Notes under the pieces: model-generated
Told to the model about the DNA's origin: nothing
Database searches by the model: none
Seen by the model: only the letters and a program-made list of their open reading frames with translations
Made by a program: the position numbers and the translations under genes
In this document: positions 53,156 to 62,220 of the stretch, piece by piece
Numbering within the stretch: position 1 is the stretch's first letter
How the letters are laid out: each line of letters begins with the position of its first letter
Source of the DNA: Pseudomonas borbori
GTDB lineage: Bacteria; Pseudomonadota; Gammaproteobacteria; Pseudomonadales; Pseudomonadaceae
Assembly (NCBI RefSeq): GCF_900115555.1
Contig: NZ_FOWX01000004.1
Location: 1-64,000, forward strand
DNA: 64,000 nucleotides
Reading direction: 5' to 3'

Positions 53156-54985
53156 TTAGCTGTCGCGGTTACGCGTCAGCAGCGCAGGTTTCTCGCCGCG
53201 CGGCCGACTGCTCGGCAGCTGGTCGAGCTGCTCGGGGGTGGGGAAGCGCTCGGTGTTGCGCGAACCCTTGTGCACGATCACCGGCTGCTTGTCGCGCGGG
53301 CTTTTTACCGCACCCTCCTGGCGCGGCAGTTCATCGCGGTTGAGCGACGTGGTGATCTCGCGCGAGTCACGCGGCGGCCGGGCGCGGCCGGAGCCATTGC
53401 GCCCGCCAGCACCCTGGCGCTTGCCTTGGCCGCCGGCACCCGCGCCGCTGCGCGGGTTATTGCCGGGTGTCCGCGGACCCTGGCCAGCACCGTTGCCGGC
53501 GCCCGAAGCAGGCGCACCGGGCCGACGGCCACGGTTCTGCTGCTTGTTCTGGTGTGGGCTGACATAGTCGGCCCGATTACCGAAGTTATCGATTTCGTCG
53601 TCGCGGAATTCATCCGGCGCCCGATCCGGCGGCAGGGCGGGTACTGCCGGCGCGGCGGCGCGGCCGGTCTGTGCCGCGCGTGGCTGCTGCGCACGGCCGG
53701 CCTGAGGCTTGGCCTTGCCGCTGTCCTTGCCCTTGTCCTTGCGCCCGCCGCCGTGGCGTTCGCCTGCCGGCTTGGCGCCGCGGGGCTGGCGTGGCTTCTG
53801 CGGTTCGCGCACTTCCGGGCGCTCGGCCTCGACCGTGCTGGCGTCGAAACCGAGCAGGTCGCCGTCGGCGATCTTCTGCTTGGTCATCCGCTCGATGCCC
53901 TTGAGCAGCTTTTCTTCGTCCGGCGCGACCAGCGAGATCGCCTCGCCGCTACGGCCGGCGCGGCCCGTGCGGCCGATGCGGTGGACGTAGTCCTCCTCGA
54001 CATTCGGCAGTTCGAAGTTGACCACATGGGGCAACTGGTCGATATCCAGGCCGCGGGCGGCGATATCGGTGGCGACCATGATCCGTACGTTGCCGGCCTT
54101 GAAGTCGGCCAGGGCCTTGGTGCGGGCGTTCTGGCTCTTGTTGCCGTGAATCGCCACGGACGCCAGGCCGTGCTTGTCGAGGTACTCGGCCAGGCGGTTG
54201 GCGCCGTGCTTGGTACGGGTGAACACCAGCACCTGTTCCCAGGCGCCGGCGCTGATCAGGTGGGCGAGCAGGGCGCGCTTGTGGCTGGCCTGCAGGCGGA
54301 AGACCCGCTGTTCGATGCGCTCGACCGTGGTGTTCGGCGGCGTGACCTCGATGCGCTCGGGGTTGTGCAGCAGCTTGCCGGCCAGGTCGGTGATGTCCTT
54401 GGAGAAGGTCGCCGAGAACAGCAGGTTTTGACGCTTCGCCGGCAGCTTGGCGAGGACCTTCTTCACGTCATGCACGAAGCCCATGTCGAGCATGCGGTCG
54501 GCTTCGTCCAGGACCAGGATTTCCACGTGGGACAGATCCACGGCACGCTGGCCGGCCAGGTCGAGCAGGCGACCGGGGCAGGCCACCAGGACGTCGACGC
54601 CCTTGGCCATGGCCTGCACCTGAGGGTTCATGCCGACACCGCCGAAGATGCAGGTGCTGACGAATTTCAGGTCACGGGCATAGACCTTGAAGCTCTGGTG
54701 GACCTGGGCCGCCAGTTCGCGAGTGGGGGTCAACACCAGCACGCGCGGTTGTTTCGGGCCGTGGCGGTGCTCGCGATCCGGATGACCGTTGGGGAACAGC
54801 AGTTCGAGGATCGGCAAGGCGAAGCCGCCGGTTTTACCCGTCCCTGTCTGGGCGGCAACCATCAGGTCGCGGCCTTGCAACACGGCGGGAATGGCCCGCT
54901 GTTGCACCGGGGTGGGTTGGGTGTAGCCCGCTGCCTCGATGGCGCGGACTAAAGCCTCGGAGAGACCGAGGGAGGCAAAGGACAT
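53156..54985 (-). CDS. rhlE2: DEAD-box RNA helicase, RhlE type with long basic C-terminal tail
   Basis: 609 aa. Helicase core about 1-380: [75 protein letters not shown]. The tail from about 385 on is Lys/Arg/Gly/Pro-rich and disordered, the mark of RhlE2 (PA0428), which in P. aeruginosa acts in RNA turnover and cold or virulence responses. Standalone leftward gene with a 5' leader of about 130 nt. Confidence 0.94.
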   Translation of the reverse strand: MSFASLGLSEALVRAIEAAGYTQPTPVQQRAIPAVLQGRDLMVAAQTGTGKTGGFALPILELLFPNGHPDREHRHGPKQPRVLVLTPTRELAAQVHQSFKVYARDLKFVSTCIFGGVGMNPQVQAMAKGVDVLVACPGRLLDLAGQRAVDLSHVEILVLDEADRMLDMGFVHDVKKVLAKLPAKRQNLLFSATFSKDITDLAGKLLHNPERIEVTPPNTTVERIEQRVFRLQASHKRALLAHLISAGAWEQVLVFTRTKHGANRLAEYLDKHGLASVAIHGNKSQNARTKALADFKAGNVRIMVATDIAARGLDIDQLPHVVNFELPNVEEDYVHRIGRTGRAGRSGEAISLVAPDEEKLLKGIERMTKQKIADGDLLGFDASTVEAERPEVREPQKPRQPRGAKPAGERHGGGRKDKGKDSGKAKPQAGRAQQPRAAQTGRAAAPAVPALPPDRAPDEFRDDEIDNFGNRADYVSPHQNKQQNRGRRPGAPASGAGNGAGQGPRTPGNNPRSGAGAGGQGKRQGAGGRNGSGRARPPRDSREITTSLNRDELPRQEGAVKSPRDKQPVIVHKGSRNTERFPTPEQLDQLPSSRPRGEKPALLTRNRDS

Positions 54986-55116
54986 GAGTAATCCTGTCTA
55001 GTGAGGGCGAGGCCCTATGGGGTGTATTGCCTGACTTGAATCGCGCTTGGGGGGCGCAATCCCGTCCGGTACTGCTGGCCTCTGGGGACTAGCATCCGGG
55101 CGCAAGCCTGGCGGGA

Positions 55117-55129
55117 AGGCCGGAGTATA
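55117..55129 (-). promoter_or_regulatory. Predicted rhlE promoter -10 region and start
   Basis: On the minus strand TATACT (55129-55124) is a good -10 box; the -35 is weak. Transcription would start near 55117, leaving a leader of about 130 nt before the rhlE ATG, long enough for RNA-level control as in some cold-induced helicases. Confidence 0.5.
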
Positions 55130-55162
55130 ACAGAGCAATGCCCTTGTGCAGCGTTCGCCTGC

Positions 55163-55930
55163 TTAATGGTTAGCCGGCGTGCTCGGGGCCGGATCGTTGT
55201 AGCGCGCCTGCAGGGCCGCATAGGCAGGCTCGCGCTTGAAACGGCGCAATTCGCTGGCGAAGCGCCGGGCCAGTTGCGCATGCCCGGCAGTGCGGCGCAG
55301 CCCCAGGTACATCCGGTCGCGACTGATAACCCGGGGGTGCTGGCGGACCTGGTTGTCCAGGCCGGCCTGGGCCAGGGCAAAGTGGCCGCTACGGCGGTCG
55401 TTGATCACCAGGTCGACCCGTTTGCGCACCAGTTTGCCGAAGTTGGCTACATGGCTGGGGGCCGGCTCGCGGGCGAACAGTGCGGACTCGCGAAAGGCCC
55501 GGTTGCTGTACCAGTAGCCGGCGGAGACACCGATTTTCAGCCCGCGCAGATCGACGAGGCTGTGGAATGGATAGGGGTTGGCCCTGGCGTAGAACAGCAC
55601 GAACTCGACCTGTGACAGCGGCTCGTGGGGAAACAGCATCGCGGCTTCGCGCTCCGGGGTGCGGAAGATGCCCAGGATGCCGTCGGCCTGGCCCTGCTCC
55701 ATGGCCAACAGGCAGCGCCGCCACGGCAGCAGTTGCCATTCGACCTCGACGCCCAGGCGTTGCAGGACGGTGTGCGCGGCTTCGTAATCGAGGCCGCGCA
55801 GTACGCCGTTGTCGTCATGGATATAGGGCGGCCAGGCTTCGCTGACGATGCGCAGCGGCTGAGCCTGGGCTGCGAGACCCAGGCAGGCGAACAGTAGGGC
55901 GGCGATTAATTGGCGCTGTAATAATGGCAT
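55163..55930 (-). CDS. Substrate-binding domain protein (SBP family 3, exported)
   Basis: 255 aa with a signal peptide (LIAALLFACLGLAAQA) and a bilobed solute-binding domain (LRIVSEAWPPYIHDDNGVLRGLDYEAAHTVL; LRGLKIGVSAGYWYSNRAF). No ABC permease or ATPase gene is adjacent, so it may be an orphan binding protein or a sensor-like lone SBP. The ligand cannot be deduced. It lies alone between rhlE and ppnN. Confidence 0.87.
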   Translation of the reverse strand: MPLLQRQLIAALLFACLGLAAQAQPLRIVSEAWPPYIHDDNGVLRGLDYEAAHTVLQRLGVEVEWQLLPWRRCLLAMEQGQADGILGIFRTPEREAAMLFPHEPLSQVEFVLFYARANPYPFHSLVDLRGLKIGVSAGYWYSNRAFRESALFAREPAPSHVANFGKLVRKRVDLVINDRRSGHFALAQAGLDNQVRQHPRVISRDRMYLGLRRTAGHAQLARRFASELRRFKREPAYAALQARYNDPAPSTPANH

Positions 55931-56047
55931 TGCGCCAGATTACGCGGGCGGCACGGCGCTGCAAAGTACCCCGTTGGTCTAATTCTCGTGGCGACTTCAT
56001 GCGCGCAGGATTCAGCGCGCCTTCCGGGGAAAGCGCGCCGCACCTGC

Positions 56048-57421
56048 TCAGGTCGCCAGTTTGTAGCAGGGCACATAGGCCGTGTTGCCCGGCAGCTTCA
56101 TTCGATGCTGGTCGACGAAGGCCTGCAGCAGGCGATCCAGCGGCAGCATGATGTCCCGGTCGCCGATGATCTCGTAGGGGCCGTGTTGTTCAATCCGGCG
56201 GATACCCTTGTCCTTGACGTTGCCGGCGACAATACCCGAGAACGCCCGGCGCAAATGCGCTGCCAGTTCATGCACCGGCTGATTGCGGGTCAGTTTGAGG
56301 CTGGCCATGTTTTCGTGGGTGGGCTCGAAGGGGTGCTGGAAGCTCTCGTCGATGGTCAGCAGCCAGTTGAAGTGGAAGGCGTCATTCTGCTTGCGCCGGT
56401 ACTGGGTGACCTCATGGATGCCTTGCGCCATTTCTCGGGCCACCTGGCCCGGGTCATTGATGATGATCTTGCAGCGCTGCTGCGCCTCGGCGCCCAGGGT
56501 GGCGCCAATGAATTCATGCAGCTGCTCGAGGTAGGGCGTGGCTTTCTTCGGCCCGGTCATGATCAGCGGGAAGGGCAGGTCGCGATTGTCCGGGTGCATG
56601 AGGATGCCGAGCAGATACAGCAGCTCTTCGGCGGTGCCGGCGCCGCCGGGGAAGATGATGATGCCGTGGCCGACGCGGACAAAGGCCTCCAGGCGCTTTT
56701 CGATATCCGGCAGGATCACCAGTTCGTTGACGATCGGGTTGGGCGCTTCGGCGGCGATGATGCCCGGTTCGGTCAGGCCCAGGTAGCGTCCGCCGACATT
56801 GCGCTGCTTGGCGTGGGAGATGGTCGCGCCCTTCATCGGCCCCTTCATCACGCCGGGACCGCAGCCGGTGCAGATATCCAGGCCGCGCAGGCCCAGTTCA
56901 TGGCCGACCACCTTGGTGTATTTGTACTCTTCGGTGCTGATCGAGTGGCCGCCCCAGCACACCACGATTTTCGGCTCGACGCCGGCGCGCAGGGTGCGGG
57001 CGTTGCGCAGCAGGTGAAAGACGTAGTCGGTGATGCCCTTGGAACTGTTGAAATCCACCCGCTTGTTTTCCAGCTCGCTCTGCGTGTAGACGATATCGCG
57101 CAGCGCGCTGAACAGCATTTCCCGGGTGCTGGCAATCATCTCGCCGTCGACAAAGGCATCGGCGGGGGCGTTGAACAGCTCCAGGCGAATGCCGCGATCC
57201 TGTTGCAGGATGCGGATCTCGAAATCCGGGTAGGCCTCCAGGATGGTCTTGGCGTTGTCGCTGTGCGAGCCGGTGTTCAGAATTGCCAGGGCGCACTGGC
57301 GGAACAGTGCGTAGACGCTGCCGGAGCCGGTCTCGCGCAGTTGCTGGACTTCGCGCTGCGACAGGGTCTCCAGGCTGCCTTTGGGGGTGACGGTGGCGTT
57401 GGTGGTTTTTCTTGCGACCAT
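56048..57421 (-). CDS. ppnN: LOG family pyrimidine/purine nucleosidase PpnN
   Basis: 457 aa. The central LOG/lysine-decarboxylase-like domain holds the signature IIIFPGGAGTAEELLYLL, and N- and C-terminal PpnN-specific domains (DUF4478/DUF3412) flank it. PpnN cleaves nucleoside monophosphates to base and ribose-5-phosphate and is regulated by (p)ppGpp in E. coli. Start MVARKTTNATV with GGAG about 7 nt upstream. Not part of the metF-ahcY operon (176 bp gap). Confidence 0.93.
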   Translation of the reverse strand: MVARKTTNATVTPKGSLETLSQREVQQLRETGSGSVYALFRQCALAILNTGSHSDNAKTILEAYPDFEIRILQQDRGIRLELFNAPADAFVDGEMIASTREMLFSALRDIVYTQSELENKRVDFNSSKGITDYVFHLLRNARTLRAGVEPKIVVCWGGHSISTEEYKYTKVVGHELGLRGLDICTGCGPGVMKGPMKGATISHAKQRNVGGRYLGLTEPGIIAAEAPNPIVNELVILPDIEKRLEAFVRVGHGIIIFPGGAGTAEELLYLLGILMHPDNRDLPFPLIMTGPKKATPYLEQLHEFIGATLGAEAQQRCKIIINDPGQVAREMAQGIHEVTQYRRKQNDAFHFNWLLTIDESFQHPFEPTHENMASLKLTRNQPVHELAAHLRRAFSGIVAGNVKDKGIRRIEQHGPYEIIGDRDIMLPLDRLLQAFVDQHRMKLPGNTAYVPCYKLAT

Positions 57422-57597
57422 TGCGGCGCTCCATGGTTGTGTGGCCGCGCAAGCCGGGCCTGGCCGATTGTGCGGTCGAGTCGAGGCGTTGGGCTGCCCG
57501 AAAGGGTGCAGTTTCCGGCATCCGGTGACCGCTGCGGATCGGCCAGGGCCGCTACCCGCCGGTGGCGGGCGCGGCCTCGGGCATCGCGCGGCAGCTG

Positions 57598-58443
57598 CTA
57601 GCGGGGTAGCTTGAGGTTGTTCCAGATCGCCAGGCTCGGTTCCGCCAGGTTCATGCTGTAGAAGTGCAGACCCGGTGCGCCGCCTTGCAGCAGGCGTTCG
57701 CACATCTCGCTGATCACCTGTTCGCCGTAGGCGCGGATGCTGTCGCTGTCGTCGCCGTAAGCTTCCAGCTGCTTGCGTACCCAGCGCGGGATCTCGGCGC
57801 CGCAGGCGTCGGAGAAGCGCGCCAGCTTGCTGTAGTTGGTGATCGGCATGATGCCCGGCACCACCGGGATATCCACGCCCAGCTTGCGTATCCGTTCGAC
57901 GAAGTAGAAGTAGCTGTCGGCGTTGAAGAAGTACTGGGTGATCGCGCTGCTGGCGCCGGCCTTGGCCTTGCGCACGAAATTGGCGATGTCGTCCTCGAAG
58001 TTGCGCGCCTGCGGATGCATCTCCGGGTAGGCGGCGATTTCGATGTGGAAGTGATCGCCGGTCTCTGCGCGGATAAAGCTGACCAGTTCGTTGGCGTAGC
58101 GCAGCTCGCCGCTGGCCATGCCCATGCCGGACGGCAGGTCGCCGCGCAGGGCGACGATGCGCTGGATTCCGGCATCCTTGTAGATGTTCAGCAGCTCGCG
58201 CAATTCGGCCTTGGAGTCGCCGACGCAGGACAGGTGCGGCGCGGTGCTCACGCCTACCTCGTTGTTCAGCTGCAGCACGGTATTCAGGGTGCGGTCGCGG
58301 GTCGAACCGCCGGCGCCGTAGGTGCAGGAGAAGAAGTCCGGCTGGTAGGCGGCCAGCTGGCGTGCGGTGTTCAACAGTTTTTCATGCCCGGCTTCGGTCT
58401 TGGCAGGGAAGAACTCGAAGCTGTAACGGTGTTCTTGGCTCAT
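57598..58443 (-). CDS. metF: 5,10-methylenetetrahydrofolate reductase
   Basis: 281 aa FAD-dependent TIM-barrel enzyme providing methyl-THF for methionine synthesis. N-terminal YSFEFFPAKTEAG; FFSCTYGAGGSTRDRT; IVALRGDLP; QYFFNADSYFYF. Start MSQEHRYSFEF (58443). It follows ahcY in the same direction across a 97-bp gap that is filled by a palindromic repeat, so it probably shares the SAH-riboswitch-controlled transcript. Confidence 0.96.
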   Translation of the reverse strand: MSQEHRYSFEFFPAKTEAGHEKLLNTARQLAAYQPDFFSCTYGAGGSTRDRTLNTVLQLNNEVGVSTAPHLSCVGDSKAELRELLNIYKDAGIQRIVALRGDLPSGMGMASGELRYANELVSFIRAETGDHFHIEIAAYPEMHPQARNFEDDIANFVRKAKAGASSAITQYFFNADSYFYFVERIRKLGVDIPVVPGIMPITNYSKLARFSDACGAEIPRWVRKQLEAYGDDSDSIRAYGEQVISEMCERLLQGGAPGLHFYSMNLAEPSLAIWNNLKLPR

Positions 58444-58460
58444 AAAGAGTTTCCACATTC

Positions 58461-58532
58461 GTAGGGTGGGTTAGCGCCGCAAGCCATTGAGCCAAGGCTC
58501 ACTAAGGTTTCTGCGCGGCCCGACCCACCCTG
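58461..58532. repeat. GTAGGGTGGG palindromic repeat between ahcY and metF
   Basis: GTAGGGTGGG (58461) and CCCACCCTGC (58523-58532) form inverted ends, with imperfect complementarity inside. Same family as 1036-1118. It sits inside the ahcY-metF operon. Confidence 0.65.
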
Positions 58533-58540
58533 CTGTCTAT

Positions 58541-59947
58541 TTAGTAACGATAGGCGTCCGGCTTGAACGGGCCTTCCTGGGTGACGCCGATGTACTCGGC
58601 CTGCTGCTTGGTCAACTGGGTGACCACGCCGCCGAAGCCCTTGACCATTTCCAGCGCCACTTCCTCGTCGAGCTTCTTCGGCAGCACTTCCACGCACAGG
58701 CGTGCGGCCTTCTGCGCGGCGGGCAGCTCGGCGAACTTCTGGCCGAACAGGAAGATCTGCGCCAGCACCTGGTTGGCGAAGGAGCCGTCCATGATCCGGC
58801 TCGGGTGGCCGGTGGCGTTGCCCAGGTTGACCAGGCGGCCTTCGGCCAGCAGGATCAGGTAGTCGTCGTTAAGCGGATCGAGATCCTTACCGGTGCGGTG
58901 GATCTTGTGCACCTGCGGCTTGACCTCTTCCCAGGCCCAGTGCTTGCGCATGAAGGCGGTGTCGATTTCATTGTCGAAGTGGCCGATGTTGCACACCACG
59001 GCGCGCTTCTTCAGCGCCTTGAGCATGTTCGCGTCACAGACGTTGACGTTGCCGGTAGTGGTCACGATCAGGTCGATCCTGCCCAGCAGGGCCGCGTCGA
59101 CGCTGGCCTCGGTGCCGTCGTTCACGCCGTCCTTGAACGGCGAGACCAGCTCGAAACCGTCCATGCAGGCCTGCATGGCGCAGATCGGGTCGACTTCGCT
59201 GACCTTGACGATCATGCCTTCCTGGCGCAGCGATTGTGCCGAGCCCTTGCCCACGTCGCCGTAGCCGATCACCAGCGCCTGCTTGCCGGACAGCAGGTGG
59301 TCGGTGCCGCGCTTGATCGCGTCGTTGAGGCTGTGACGGCAGCCGTATTTGTTGTCGTTCTTGCTCTTGGTCACCGAGTCGTTGACGTTGATCGCCGGGA
59401 CTTTCAGGGTGCCGGCCTTGAGCATGTCGAGCAGGCGGTGCACGCCGGTAGTGGTTTCCTCGGTGATACCGTGGATCTTGTCGAGCATCGCCGGGTAGCG
59501 CTCGTGGATGATCTGGGTCAGGTCGCCGCCGTCGTCGAGGATCATGTTGGCGTCCCACGGCTGGCCGCCGGTCAGGATGGTCTGCTCGATGCACCACTCG
59601 TACTCGGCTTCGGTCTCGCCCTTCCAGGCGAATACCGGGATGCCGGCGGCGGCGATGGCGGCGGCGGCCTGGTCCTGGGTGGAGAAGATGTTGCAGCTCG
59701 ACCAGCGCACTTCGGCGCCCAGGGCGATCAGGGTCTCGATCAGCACGGCGGTCTGGATGGTCATGTGGATGCAGCCGATGATCTTCGCGCCCTTGAGCGG
59801 TTGCTCGGCGGCATACTTGCGGCGCATGCCCATCAGGGCGGGCATTTCCGATTCGGCGATGATGATCTCGCGGCGGCCCCAGGCGGCCAGGGAAATGTCG
59901 GCGACCTTGAAGTCATTGAAACCGGCAGGCGTCAGTACAGCGCTCAT
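58541..59947 (-). CDS. ahcY: S-adenosylhomocysteine hydrolase
   Basis: 468 aa NAD-dependent enzyme splitting SAH into adenosine and homocysteine. Motifs: [53 protein letters not shown]-binding [23 protein letters not shown] and the C-terminal KPDAYRY. Start [10 protein letters not shown] with GGAGAA 7 nt upstream. Preceded by a sigma-70 promoter and an SAH riboswitch, so its substrate induces it. metF follows. Confidence 0.98.
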   Translation of the reverse strand: MSAVLTPAGFNDFKVADISLAAWGRREIIIAESEMPALMGMRRKYAAEQPLKGAKIIGCIHMTIQTAVLIETLIALGAEVRWSSCNIFSTQDQAAAAIAAAGIPVFAWKGETEAEYEWCIEQTILTGGQPWDANMILDDGGDLTQIIHERYPAMLDKIHGITEETTTGVHRLLDMLKAGTLKVPAINVNDSVTKSKNDNKYGCRHSLNDAIKRGTDHLLSGKQALVIGYGDVGKGSAQSLRQEGMIVKVSEVDPICAMQACMDGFELVSPFKDGVNDGTEASVDAALLGRIDLIVTTTGNVNVCDANMLKALKKRAVVCNIGHFDNEIDTAFMRKHWAWEEVKPQVHKIHRTGKDLDPLNDDYLILLAEGRLVNLGNATGHPSRIMDGSFANQVLAQIFLFGQKFAELPAAQKAARLCVEVLPKKLDEEVALEMVKGFGGVVTQLTKQQAEYIGVTQEGPFKPDAYRY

Positions 59948-59991
59948 AATGAGTTCTCCATTCGTTTGCGTCGAATGGGCGCCGTTGATGC

Positions 59992-60064
59992 GTATGGTTA
60001 ACGCCCCATCCGAGCCTGACAAAACCCTGTGGGCAGGGTTTGCTGCAGCGCCCCTCGGACAGGT
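59992..60064 (-). promoter_or_regulatory. SAH riboswitch upstream of ahcY-metF
   Basis: On the minus strand the core reads TCCGAGG, GGCGCTGCAGC, a CCCTG/CAGGG hairpin, then GTCAGGCTCGGA closing the first stem, followed by GGGGCGTTAACC, where the pseudoknot would form. This matches the conserved SAH riboswitch core of pseudomonads and their location before ahcY. High SAH should increase ahcY expression. Outer limits are approximate. Confidence 0.92.
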
Positions 60065-60106
60065 GGCGGGAGCGACCGGGCCGTGCCGGTCGAGTGAAAC
60101 CCGGCG

Positions 60107-60135
60107 ATTATAGCGATGCCGGGCGCCAAGCCCAA
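60107..60135 (-). promoter_or_regulatory. Sigma-70 promoter of ahcY-metF
   Basis: Reading the minus strand: TTGGGC, a 17-bp spacer and a perfect TATAAT (60112-60107). Transcription would begin about 40 nt before the riboswitch core. Confidence 0.8.
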
Positions 60136-60201
60136 GGCTTTCCGTCGCCCGCGATGGACGTGGGTGGTAGCCTTGGCTCATTCCGCCGCAATGGACCGAA
60201 C

Positions 60202-60822
60202 ATGGGCAATCACAAGAGCGAGATTCGTCGGCGCAACGTCGACAAAATCCTTCTGGCCGCCGAGCAGGTCTTCGCCGAGAAGGGCTATGCCGGCACCGCC
60301 ATGGCCGATATCGCCGAACAGGCCGGGCTGCCGCGTTCCAACCTGCACTATTACTTCAACACCAAGGACGACCTCTACCGCGCGGTGCTGCTCGGCCTGC
60401 TCGAGGTGTGGAAGCAGGACGCGCTGTGCTTCGAGATGTACGACGATCCGCGGGTGGTGCTGAGCAGCTACATCCGCGCCAAGATGAACCACTCGCGCAG
60501 CCGCGCCCATGGTTCCAAGGTCTGGGCCGACGAGATCATCCACGGTGCGCCCATGCTCGGCGCGAGCCTGGATGACAGCCTGTACAACTGGGCGAAGATG
60601 AAGGAAGCGAAGATCCGCCAGTGGGTGGACGACAAGCGCATCCTGGCAGTGGAGCCGTCCGCATTGCTCTATATGATCTGGGCCTCGACCCAGCACTACG
60701 CAGACTTCAGCCACCAGGTGGCGATCCTCAATGATCACCAGGCGCTGTCGGATATGCAGTTCGAGCGGGCGTTACAGACGGTGACCGGCGTGATCTTGCG
60801 CGGGATCGGGCTGGAGCCTTAA
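60202..60822 (+). CDS. TetR family regulator, RutR-like
   Basis: 206 aa. N-terminal HTH (about 12-58; [41 protein letters not shown]). The C-terminal ligand domain with [10 protein letters not shown] and [12 protein letters not shown] resembles RutR/YcdC pyrimidine-sensing regulators. Start [12 protein letters not shown]. It lies 124 bp from the end of the convergent preA gene, next to the preA-preT-dht cluster that it probably regulates; the operator was not identified. Confidence 0.9.
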   Translation: MGNHKSEIRRRNVDKILLAAEQVFAEKGYAGTAMADIAEQAGLPRSNLHYYFNTKDDLYRAVLLGLLEVWKQDALCFEMYDDPRVVLSSYIRAKMNHSRSRAHGSKVWADEIIHGAPMLGASLDDSLYNWAKMKEAKIRQWVDDKRILAVEPSALLYMIWASTQHYADFSHQVAILNDHQALSDMQFERALQTVTGVILRGIGLEP

Positions 60823-60844
60823 ACACCTTGGCTGCGGTTTGAAT

Positions 60845-60920
60845 GTAGGGTGCGCGGGGCCGCCTAGGCTGTGCGCACCAGGATGCCCGCAAGAATCCTG
60901 GTGCGCACAGCGCGCCCTAC
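60845..60920. repeat. GTAGGGTGCGC palindromic repeat
   Basis: GTAGGGTGCGC...GCGCGCCCTAC outer ends and a strong inner stem GTGCGCACCAGGAT/ATCCTGGTGCGCAC. Between the convergent tetR and preA genes, where it may also serve as a terminator. Confidence 0.75.
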
Positions 60921-60945
60921 GGTAGGGCGGCCGACCGGCGTCGCA

Positions 60946-62220
60946 TTAACCCGCTATGCGGTAGGGGTTGCGCGGATCGTGCTGCCAGTCGAGGAACGGC
61001 TTGCCGTTGTCCTGCGCCAGCATCTCGATGCAGTCCTGCACCGGGCAGGTGATCTGGCACAGGTTGCAGCCCACGCATTCTTCGTCGATTACCTCGTACC
61101 TGTGCGTGCCGTCGGCCTGGGCCAGGCTGGCGATGGCCTGGTGCGAGGTGTCTTCGCAGGCGATGTGGCAGCGGCCGCAACCGATGCAGGCGTCCTGGTC
61201 GATCCGGGCGATCACCTGGTAGTTGATGTCCAGGTACTTCCAGTCGGTGGTGTTGCCCACCGCCTTGCCGGAGAAGTCCGCCAGGCGCTGGTAGCCCTGG
61301 CTGTCCATCCAGCGCGACAGGCCGTCCTGCATCTGCTCGACGATGCGAAAGCCGTGCAGCATGGCGGCGGTGCATACCTGCACTGCGCCGCAGCCCAGCG
61401 CCACGAACTCGGCGGCGTCGCGCCAGCTGCCGATGCCGCCGATGCCGCAGATCGGCAGGCCGCGGGTCTCGGGGTCGCGGGCGATCTCGGCGACCATGTT
61501 CAGGGCGATCGGCTTGACCGCCGAGCCGCAGTAGCCGCCGTGGGTGCTCTGGCTGCCGACGATGGGGTTGGCGACCATGCGCTCGAGGTCGACGCTGGTG
61601 ATCGAGTTGATGGTGTTGATCAGCGACACCGCATCGGCGCCGCCGCGATAGGCGGCGCGGGCGGCGGTGCGGATGTCGGTGATGTTCGGCGTGAGTTTGA
61701 CGATCACCGGCAGCGAGCTGTAGGTCTTGCACCAGCGGGTGACCCGCTCGACGTATTCCGGCACCTGGCCGACCGCCGCGCCCATGCCGCGTTCGGGCAT
61801 GCCGTGGGGGCAGCCGAAGTTCAGCTCGATGCCGTCGCAACCGGTGGCGGCCACCAGCGGCAGTATGGTTTTCCAGGACTCCTCGACGCAGGGCACCATC
61901 AAGGAGACGATAAGCGCGCGGTCCGGCCAGGCCTGCTTCACCTGGGTGATCTCGCGCAGGTTGATTTCCAGCGAGCGGTCGGTGATCAGTTCGATATTGT
62001 TGAAGCCGAGCACCTCGCGGTTGGCGCCGAAGTGCGCCGAGTAGCGCGACGACACGTTGACCGCCGCCGGGTCCTCGCCGAGGGTCTTCCAGACCACCCC
62101 GCCCCAGCCGGCCTCGAAGGCGCGGACCACGTTGTAGGCCTTGTCGGTGGGCGGCGCGCTGGCCAGCCAGAACGGGTTGGGTGCCTTGATTCCGGCGAAT
62201 TCGATGGAGAGATCGGCCAT
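60946..62220 (-). CDS. preA: NAD-dependent dihydropyrimidine dehydrogenase subunit PreA
   Basis: 424 aa. FMN-binding dihydroorotate-dehydrogenase-like barrel (about 1-310; ELNFGCPHGMPERGMG, PVIVKLTPNITDI, ICGIGGIGSWRDA) and a C-terminal 2x[4Fe-4S] ferredoxin domain with ACIGCGRCHIAC and ECVGCNLCQITC. With PreT it reduces uracil and thymine. ATG follows the preT TAA without a gap. Confidence 0.96.
   Translation of the reverse strand: MADLSIEFAGIKAPNPFWLASAPPTDKAYNVVRAFEAGWGGVVWKTLGEDPAAVNVSSRYSAHFGANREVLGFNNIELITDRSLEINLREITQVKQAWPDRALIVSLMVPCVEESWKTILPLVAATGCDGIELNFGCPHGMPERGMGAAVGQVPEYVERVTRWCKTYSSLPVIVKLTPNITDIRTAARAAYRGGADAVSLINTINSITSVDLERMVANPIVGSQSTHGGYCGSAVKPIALNMVAEIARDPETRGLPICGIGGIGSWRDAAEFVALGCGAVQVCTAAMLHGFRIVEQMQDGLSRWMDSQGYQRLADFSGKAVGNTTDWKYLDINYQVIARIDQDACIGCGRCHIACEDTSHQAIASLAQADGTHRYEVIDEECVGCNLCQITCPVQDCIEMLAQDNGKPFLDWQHDPRNPYRIAG

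Noticed and set aside
55015..55380. 121-codon open frame on - overlapping the solute-binding protein gene
   Set aside because: It runs from inside the SBP gene into the rhlE leader in another frame and shows no domain.
58487..60001. 504-codon open frame on + opposite ahcY
   Set aside because: Antisense shadow; no recognisable domain, while the minus strand encodes a complete SAH hydrolase.
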